A stretch of DNA of 9,411 bases from Burkholderiaceae bacterium (GTDB taxonomy: Bacteria; Pseudomonadota; Gammaproteobacteria; Burkholderiales; Burkholderiaceae_F), in the NCBI GenBank assembly GCA_013813185.1, contig JACCSD010000140.1, forward strand, positions 1-9,411, given 5' to 3'. The position numbers and the translations under genes were made by a program. The notes beneath the pieces are model-generated. The model worked only from the letters and a program-made list of their open reading frames with translations, made no database searches and was not told the DNA's origin. Shown here in pieces: positions 5,925 to 9,411 of the stretch (its first letter is position 1; each line of letters starts with the position of its first letter).

Positions 5925-5952
5925 ATCTAGGGCCCGCGGGCCGGGTTTCAAG
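5925..5952 (-). promoter_or_regulatory. RpoH (sigma-32)-like promoter of hsp20
   Basis: On the minus strand, CTTGAAA (5952-5946) matches the sigma-32 -35 element exactly. After a 13-nt spacer comes CCCTAGAT (5932-5925), close to the CCCCATNT -10 element. Transcription would start near 5918, giving a 5' leader of about 40 nt before hsp20, which fits a heat-shock gene. The spacer contains a perfect 12-bp palindrome GGCCCGCGGGCC (5931-5942). The alternative is chance occurrence in GC-rich DNA, but the position and spacing are right. Confidence 0.65.
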
Positions 5953-5973
5953 CCCTTGGATTGAAGACCTGGC

Positions 5974-6453
5974 TTAGCGCCGTTTCGGCCGTTTTGCAGT
6001 CCTGACGGGCCGGACCTCGCGCACGACTTCGGCGAACTCATCCACATCCTCGAAGCTGCGGTAGACCGACGCGAAGCGGATATAAGCCACCTTGTCGAGC
6101 CGCTTCAATTCACGCATCACCAGCTCGCCGATCTTCTCGCTCTTAAGCTCGCGCTGTGCGGACGACAGCAGTTTGTCTTCGATGCGTGCGATCGCCTCGT
6201 CGACGGCCTCGCGCGGCACCGGCCGTTTGCGCATCGACAGTTGCATCGAGGCACGCAGCTTGTCGCGATCGTAATCGGCGCGCCCGCCGCCGCGCTTGAT
6301 GATCGTCGGCATTGCGAGCTCCACGCGCTCGTACGTCGTAAACCGCTTTTCGCAGGAAAGGCACTTGCGCCGCCGCCGAATCGTCGCGCCTTCTTCCGAC
6401 GCGCGTGAATCGATCACCTGGGTATCGGCGAACTGACAGAACGGGCACTTCAC
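5974..6453 (-). CDS. nrdR: Transcriptional repressor NrdR
   Basis: NrdR is a zinc-ribbon/ATP-cone repressor that senses ATP/dATP and binds NrdR boxes ahead of ribonucleotide reductase genes. The protein is 159 aa (family about 150-160). The zinc ribbon has C3-P-F-C6 and C31-L-S-C34 followed by EKRFTTYER. The ATP-cone (about 49-139) begins PTIIKRGGGRADYDRDKLRASM and includes YIRFASVYRSFEDVDEF. The C-terminal tail is Arg/Lys-rich. The start is GTG at 6453, required because the first zinc cysteine is residue 3; the Shine-Dalgarno is weak. It lies 15 nt after the glyA stop, so it is probably co-transcribed with glyA. No ribonucleotide reductase gene is in the window, so its targets are elsewhere. 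Confidence 0.97.
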   Translation of the reverse strand: MKCPFCQFADTQVIDSRASEEGATIRRRRKCLSCEKRFTTYERVELAMPTIIKRGGGRADYDRDKLRASMQLSMRKRPVPREAVDEAIARIEDKLLSSAQRELKSEKIGELVMRELKRLDKVAYIRFASVYRSFEDVDEFAEVVREVRPVRTAKRPKRR

Positions 6454-6468
6454 CGGATGGCCCGCTGC

Positions 6469-7728
6469 TCACCCGTACACGGGAAACCGCTGCGTCAGGT
6501 AGGCGACCTCGCGCTTGACGCGCTCCCGCGTGGCGGCGTCGCGTGGCTGGTCGAGGACGTCGGCGATCAGATGCGCAGTCTTCTCGGCTTCGGCCTCCAT
6601 GAAGCCGCGCGTCGTTATCGCGGGCGAGCCGAGGCGGATACCGCTGGTGACCATCGGCTTTTGCGGATCTTTCGGAATTGCGTTCTTGTTGACCGTGATG
6701 TGCACCTCGCCGAGCAGTGCTTCGGCTTCCTTGCCGGTGATGTTCTTCGCCCGCAGATCGACCAGCATCAAGTGGCTCTCGGTTCGCCCGGAAACGATTC
6801 GCATGCCGCGCATGACCAGGGTTTCTGCCATCACTCGCGCGTTGGTCATCACCTGCTTCTGATAGGTCTTGAACTCAGGCGCGAGCGCTTCCTTGAATGC
6901 CACCGCTTTGGCGGCGATCACGTGCATCAGCGGGCCGCCCTGCAGGCCGGGGAACACCGCCGAGTTGATTGCCTTTTCCAACGAGGGCTTCATCAGGATC
7001 AATCCGCCGCGCGGCCCGCGCAACGTTTTGTGCGTGGTCGAAGTGATCACATCGGCGTGCGGTATCGGACTTGGATATTCGCCGGTGGCGATCAGGCCGG
7101 CGTAGTGCGCCATGTCGACCATCAGATAGGCCCCGACCTCGCGCGCGACACTCGCGAAACGCTCAAAGTCGATTTGCAGCGAATACGCGGAAGCACCCGC
7201 GATGATCAGCTTGGGCTTGTTCTGCTGCGCCAGCGCGCGCAGCGCTTCGTAATCGATTTCCTCGCGATCGTTCAGTCCGTAGCTAATGACCTTGAACCAT
7301 TTGCCGCTGATGTTCAGCGCCATGCCGTGCGTCAGGTGCCCGCCTTCGGCGAGGCTCATTCCCATGATCGTGTCGCCCGGCGTCAACAGTGCGAGGAACA
7401 CGGCTTCGTTGGCTTGCGCGCCCGCGTGCGGCTGCACGTTGGCTGCGATTTCGACGCCCGGTACCGCGAATACCTGCTTCAAACGCTCGATCGCCAGCGT
7501 TTCGACCACGTCGACGAATTCGCAGCCGCCGTAGTAGCGCTTGCCCGGGTATCCCTCGGCGTACTTGTTGGTCAGCTGGCTTCCCTGCGCTGCAAGCACG
7601 GCCGGGCTTGCGTAGTTTTCCGACGCAATCAGCTCGATGTGTTGCTCTTGCCGTCGGTGCTCGTTTTCAATGGCGGACCAAACCTCGGGATCGACCCGCT
7701 CAACGGTATGCGTGCTTCGATTGAACAT
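6469..7728 (-). CDS. glyA: Serine hydroxymethyltransferase GlyA
   Basis: GlyA is a PLP enzyme that interconverts serine and glycine while loading 5,10-methylene-tetrahydrofolate, the main one-carbon source. The protein is 419 aa, the normal length. Motifs: HIELIASENYASP 30-42, KYAEGYPGKRYYGG 55-68, NVQPHAGAQAN about 97-107, VDMAHYAGLI 204-213 (D205 contacts the PLP pyridine) and ITSTTHKTLRGPRGG 228-242 with the Schiff-base lysine K234. RIVSGRTESHLMLVDLR and GIRLGSPAITTRG follow towards the C-terminus. The ATG at 7728 has GGGG 4 nt upstream and lies 18 nt after the stop of the phosphatase gene. It appears intact and unremarkable. Confidence 0.98.
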   Translation of the reverse strand: MFNRSTHTVERVDPEVWSAIENEHRRQEQHIELIASENYASPAVLAAQGSQLTNKYAEGYPGKRYYGGCEFVDVVETLAIERLKQVFAVPGVEIAANVQPHAGAQANEAVFLALLTPGDTIMGMSLAEGGHLTHGMALNISGKWFKVISYGLNDREEIDYEALRALAQQNKPKLIIAGASAYSLQIDFERFASVAREVGAYLMVDMAHYAGLIATGEYPSPIPHADVITSTTHKTLRGPRGGLILMKPSLEKAINSAVFPGLQGGPLMHVIAAKAVAFKEALAPEFKTYQKQVMTNARVMAETLVMRGMRIVSGRTESHLMLVDLRAKNITGKEAEALLGEVHITVNKNAIPKDPQKPMVTSGIRLGSPAITTRGFMEAEAEKTAHLIADVLDQPRDAATRERVKREVAYLTQRFPVYG

Positions 7729-7746
7729 GTTCCCCGTGCGCTCGGC

Positions 7747-8394
7747 TCAAACGGGTAATTCGTCGCGCGCTTCCTGCAGGTGCACGATTTCGCCCCACAG
7801 CTCAATCGAGAGCGCCAACTGAGCTGATGGAGCCACTGAAGCGGTCAGACGATTGACCGCGGCGTTCAGCATCTGATGCTCGCGCGGCGCATGCCACTGC
7901 AGCGTGCGAGCGGTGCGATACACGACGTCCAACACGCCGCCGTGCGACACAAGCACGACGGTTTGCCCAGCGCGTTGAGCCACGATGTCAGCTACGGCCG
8001 ACAGCACGCGATCGATCAACTGCTGGCCGGTTTCGCCGCCGTCCGGTCGCCAGCCCGGATCGCGTTCGCGCCACTTCCTGAACTCGACCGGATAACGCTC
8101 CGCGATTTCGTCGAGTGTGAGACCTTCGAAAGCGCCGAACGACCGCTCGCGCAGCCTGGGCTCGGCGATGACTGGCAGCCCGTGCCGTGCAGCCACCGGT
8201 GCGGCAGTCAGCCACGCGCGCGACTGGCCGCTGGAATACACCGCGTCGATCGGCTCGTTCGCCAGACACTCGGCCAAACGCGCGGACTGCAGCACTCCAA
8301 GCGGCGACAGCGGAATGTCGAGTTGCCCTTGAATACGGTGCTCGGCATTCCACGCGGTCTCGCCATGCCGAATCAGCAGCAGCTTGGTCTTCAT
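7747..8394 (-). CDS. Histidine phosphatase (phosphoglycerate mutase-like) family protein
   Basis: A 215-aa cytoplasmic member of the branch-1 histidine phosphatase superfamily. The catalytic set is present: R9-H10-G-E-T at 9-13 (phosphohistidine H10), SRAW with the second arginine near residue 59, the acid glutamate in LRERSFGAFEGLT near 83-94, and VSHGG near 149-153. The family block usually reads SSDLxRAxQTA, but here it is YSSGQSRAWLTA, a small departure that keeps the arginine. Homologues are called phosphoglycerate mutase, GpmB or alpha-ribazole phosphatase (CobC); no cobalamin gene is nearby to support CobC and the true substrate is unknown. The ATG at 8394 has GAGGG partly inside the upstream TGA. 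It is 6 nt after the YbhB-like gene and 18 nt before glyA, so it is operonic. Confidence 0.92.
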   Translation of the reverse strand: MKTKLLLIRHGETAWNAEHRIQGQLDIPLSPLGVLQSARLAECLANEPIDAVYSSGQSRAWLTAAPVAARHGLPVIAEPRLRERSFGAFEGLTLDEIAERYPVEFRKWRERDPGWRPDGGETGQQLIDRVLSAVADIVAQRAGQTVVLVSHGGVLDVVYRTARTLQWHAPREHQMLNAAVNRLTASVAPSAQLALSIELWGEIVHLQEARDELPV

Positions 8395-8400
8395 GCGCCC

Positions 8401-9027
8401 TCAGGCCAGACGCGGATTTAACGTGTACGTACCAGTCAGCTGCGCCTTCGCGATAACGTGCCCCTCAATCGCTTTCAGCACGTCGGGCCCGCTGAACTTG
8501 CCCTCGACCGGTACGCGCGCGACATCGAGCGCGTACAAGGTGAACACGTAGCGGTGCAGGATCGAATCGTTCCAGGGCGGACACGGACCGTCGTAACCGA
8601 AATAATCCCCGTTCATGTCGTGATCGTTGGCGAACCACTCGGTGTAGCCGTTAAGACCCTGCCGCGTGTTGTTCGGCGCTACAGGACCGTTCTTGCCGCG
8701 AGGTTTCACTTCCTTCGAATAGCTTCCTGCATCGATCACGCGCTGCGTCGGCGGAATATCGACCAGCACCCAGTGATAGAAATCGACGCGCGGCAAGGAC
8801 GATGGAATTTCTCGATCTTCCTTGAACAGATCATCGGGCTTGCTCGGCACGTCGACGTCGTGGCAGATCAACGCAAACGATTTCGTCGCTGCCGGGACGT
8901 CGTCCCACCGAAGGTGCGGATTCCGGTTGGCCGACAAGGTTGCGTGCTTGGCGGGATCGGTCTTGCAAAACGCGAACTCGGCCGGGATCAGTTTACCGTC
9001 TTCGAGTGAATCGCTGGATAGTTTCAT
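8401..9027 (-). CDS. YbhB/YbcL family (PEBP, Raf kinase inhibitor-like) protein
   Basis: The phosphatidylethanolamine-binding-protein fold has an anion/ligand pocket; the bacterial function is not well established. From the ATG at 9027 (AGGA about 7 nt upstream) it has 208 aa and no signal peptide, so it is likely cytoplasmic. The signature blocks are NPHLRWDDVPAATKSFALICHDVDVP, DFYHWVLVDIPP and GPCPPWNDSILHRYVFTLYALD. These contain the DxD and GPCPP..HRY pocket residues. Typical YbhB-like proteins have about 160-185 aa. The extra length here is an insert after DVDVP (KPDDLFKEDREIPSSLPR) and a long loop before DYFGYDGPCPP. An upstream extension of the frame to 9216 looks non-coding. It heads the minus-strand run that continues into the phosphatase gene and glyA. 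Confidence 0.93.
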   Translation of the reverse strand: MKLSSDSLEDGKLIPAEFAFCKTDPAKHATLSANRNPHLRWDDVPAATKSFALICHDVDVPSKPDDLFKEDREIPSSLPRVDFYHWVLVDIPPTQRVIDAGSYSKEVKPRGKNGPVAPNNTRQGLNGYTEWFANDHDMNGDYFGYDGPCPPWNDSILHRYVFTLYALDVARVPVEGKFSGPDVLKAIEGHVIAKAQLTGTYTLNPRLA

Positions 9028-9095
9028 CGGTTTTCCTGCTGCGGGCCGAAGCTTATATTGACGGTCATCATAGGCGACACGAGAGTTTTGCACGG
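9028..9095. promoter_or_regulatory. Short divergent intergenic region between the YbhB-like gene and the desaturase
   Basis: These 68 nt must hold promoters for both directions. For the minus strand, TATGAT at 9072-9067 is a good -10 about 40 nt before the YbhB ATG, but no good -35 lies at 16-18 nt spacing. For the plus strand, TTGACG at 9058-9063 resembles a -35, but no TATAAT-like hexamer follows at the usual distance. Both assignments are tentative. Confidence 0.3.
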
Positions 9096-9411
9096 ATGGC
9101 GAACTCGGCGACGGAAGCGCGCGGCGAAGAGTTCCGCAATGATCTGCGTGGCACGGCGGCGAGCCAGGTGCCTGCCGGTGCGGGACATGTGCGCAGGCTG
9201 CTGCCCGCTGAAACACTCACCGATCTGACCCGGCTGTCCGCGTGGCGCTCCACGCTCGCGATAGCGACGACCCTGGGCACGATTGCGCTGGTGCTCGGCG
9301 TCGCCTGGACCTACTTCGCTTGGTGGATCGTGGTGCCGGCCGTGTTCTTGATCGGCACTCAGCAGCACGCGTTGTTCGTGCTGGCACACGATTCGGCGCA
9401 CTACCGGCTGT
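9096..9411 (+). CDS. Fatty acid desaturase family protein (N-terminal part, runs off the window)
   Basis: A membrane di-iron desaturase introduces double bonds into acyl chains. The first 105 codons are visible from the ATG at 9096. The N-terminus (1-50) is hydrophilic (MANSATEARGEEF...). A hydrophobic segment at about 53-75 (TLAIATTLGTIALVLGVAW) and another at about 78-97 (IVVPAVFLIGTQQHALFVLA) lead into the first histidine box H98-D-S-A-H102, preceded by the conserved Q90-H91. The later histidine boxes would lie beyond the window. There is no strong Shine-Dalgarno (GAGAG about 11 nt upstream), so the start could shift. It is the only plus-strand gene and diverges from the YbhB-like gene. 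Confidence 0.85.
   Translation, partial: MANSATEARGEEFRNDLRGTAASQVPAGAGHVRRLLPAETLTDLTRLSAWRSTLAIATTLGTIALVLGVAWTYFAWWIVVPAVFLIGTQQHALFVLAHDSAHYRL

Noticed and set aside
6457..7758. 433-codon plus-strand open frame opposite glyA
   Set aside because: It mirrors glyA codon by codon on the other strand, is rich in His/Arg/Gln without any recognisable domain, and is the usual antisense shadow of a GC-rich gene. glyA on the minus strand matches its family over the full length.
1..9411. Mobile elements, CRISPR arrays, tRNA or rRNA genes, defence systems
   Set aside because: Both strands were read for transposase/integrase motifs, repeat-spacer patterns and tRNA T-loop patterns. None was found, and nearly all of the window is assigned to housekeeping genes.

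Overview
The window is GC-rich and densely packed. Apart from one gene at the right edge, every gene lies on the minus strand, so transcription runs from high to low coordinates. NusB, RibH and GlyA read like betaproteobacterial proteins, most like Burkholderiales. The order glyA-nrdR-...-ribD-ribE-ribB-ribH-nusB-thiL is a conserved housekeeping cluster of beta- and gammaproteobacteria; E. coli has nrdR-ribD-ribH-nusB-thiL-pgpA. The genus cannot be fixed from the sequence alone.

Layout from right to left. (1) 9096-9411, plus strand: the first 105 codons of a membrane fatty acid desaturase, divergent from everything else. (2) 9027-5974, minus: a YbhB/PEBP-family protein, a histidine (phosphoglycerate-mutase-like) phosphatase, glyA and nrdR. 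Gaps are 6-18 nt, so this is a likely operon. (3) 5876-5415, minus: a small heat-shock protein (Hsp20) with a strong Shine-Dalgarno site and a good RpoH (sigma-32)-like promoter. It sits between nrdR and ribD, genes that are neighbours in E. coli. (4) 5400-5184: a non-coding spacer made almost entirely of consecutive, mutually unrelated perfect or near-perfect hairpins. (5) 5154-1746, minus: the riboflavin genes ribD, ribE (riboflavin synthase), ribB with a degenerate RibA-like tail (RibBX type) and ribH. (6) 1777-1, minus: nusB, thiL and the 5' end of pncC (CinA C-terminal domain), partly overlapping.

How the genes work together: RibB makes the four-carbon unit, RibD makes the pyrimidine, RibH joins them to lumazine and RibE dismutates lumazine to riboflavin. 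GTP cyclohydrolase II, the remaining step, must be encoded elsewhere, because the C-terminal domain of RibB lacks its zinc and GTP-binding motifs. NusB (transcription antitermination), ThiL (thiamine diphosphate) and PncC (NMN salvage) follow. GlyA supplies one-carbon units and NrdR represses ribonucleotide reductase genes.

No mobile element, CRISPR array, tRNA, rRNA or clearly new defence or biosynthetic system was found. The points most worth a second look are the hairpin array ahead of ribD, the absence of pgpA between thiL and pncC with a 28-codon ORF coupled by ATGA at both ends in its place, the separately regulated hsp20 inside the cluster, and the lack of an FMN riboswitch before ribD.
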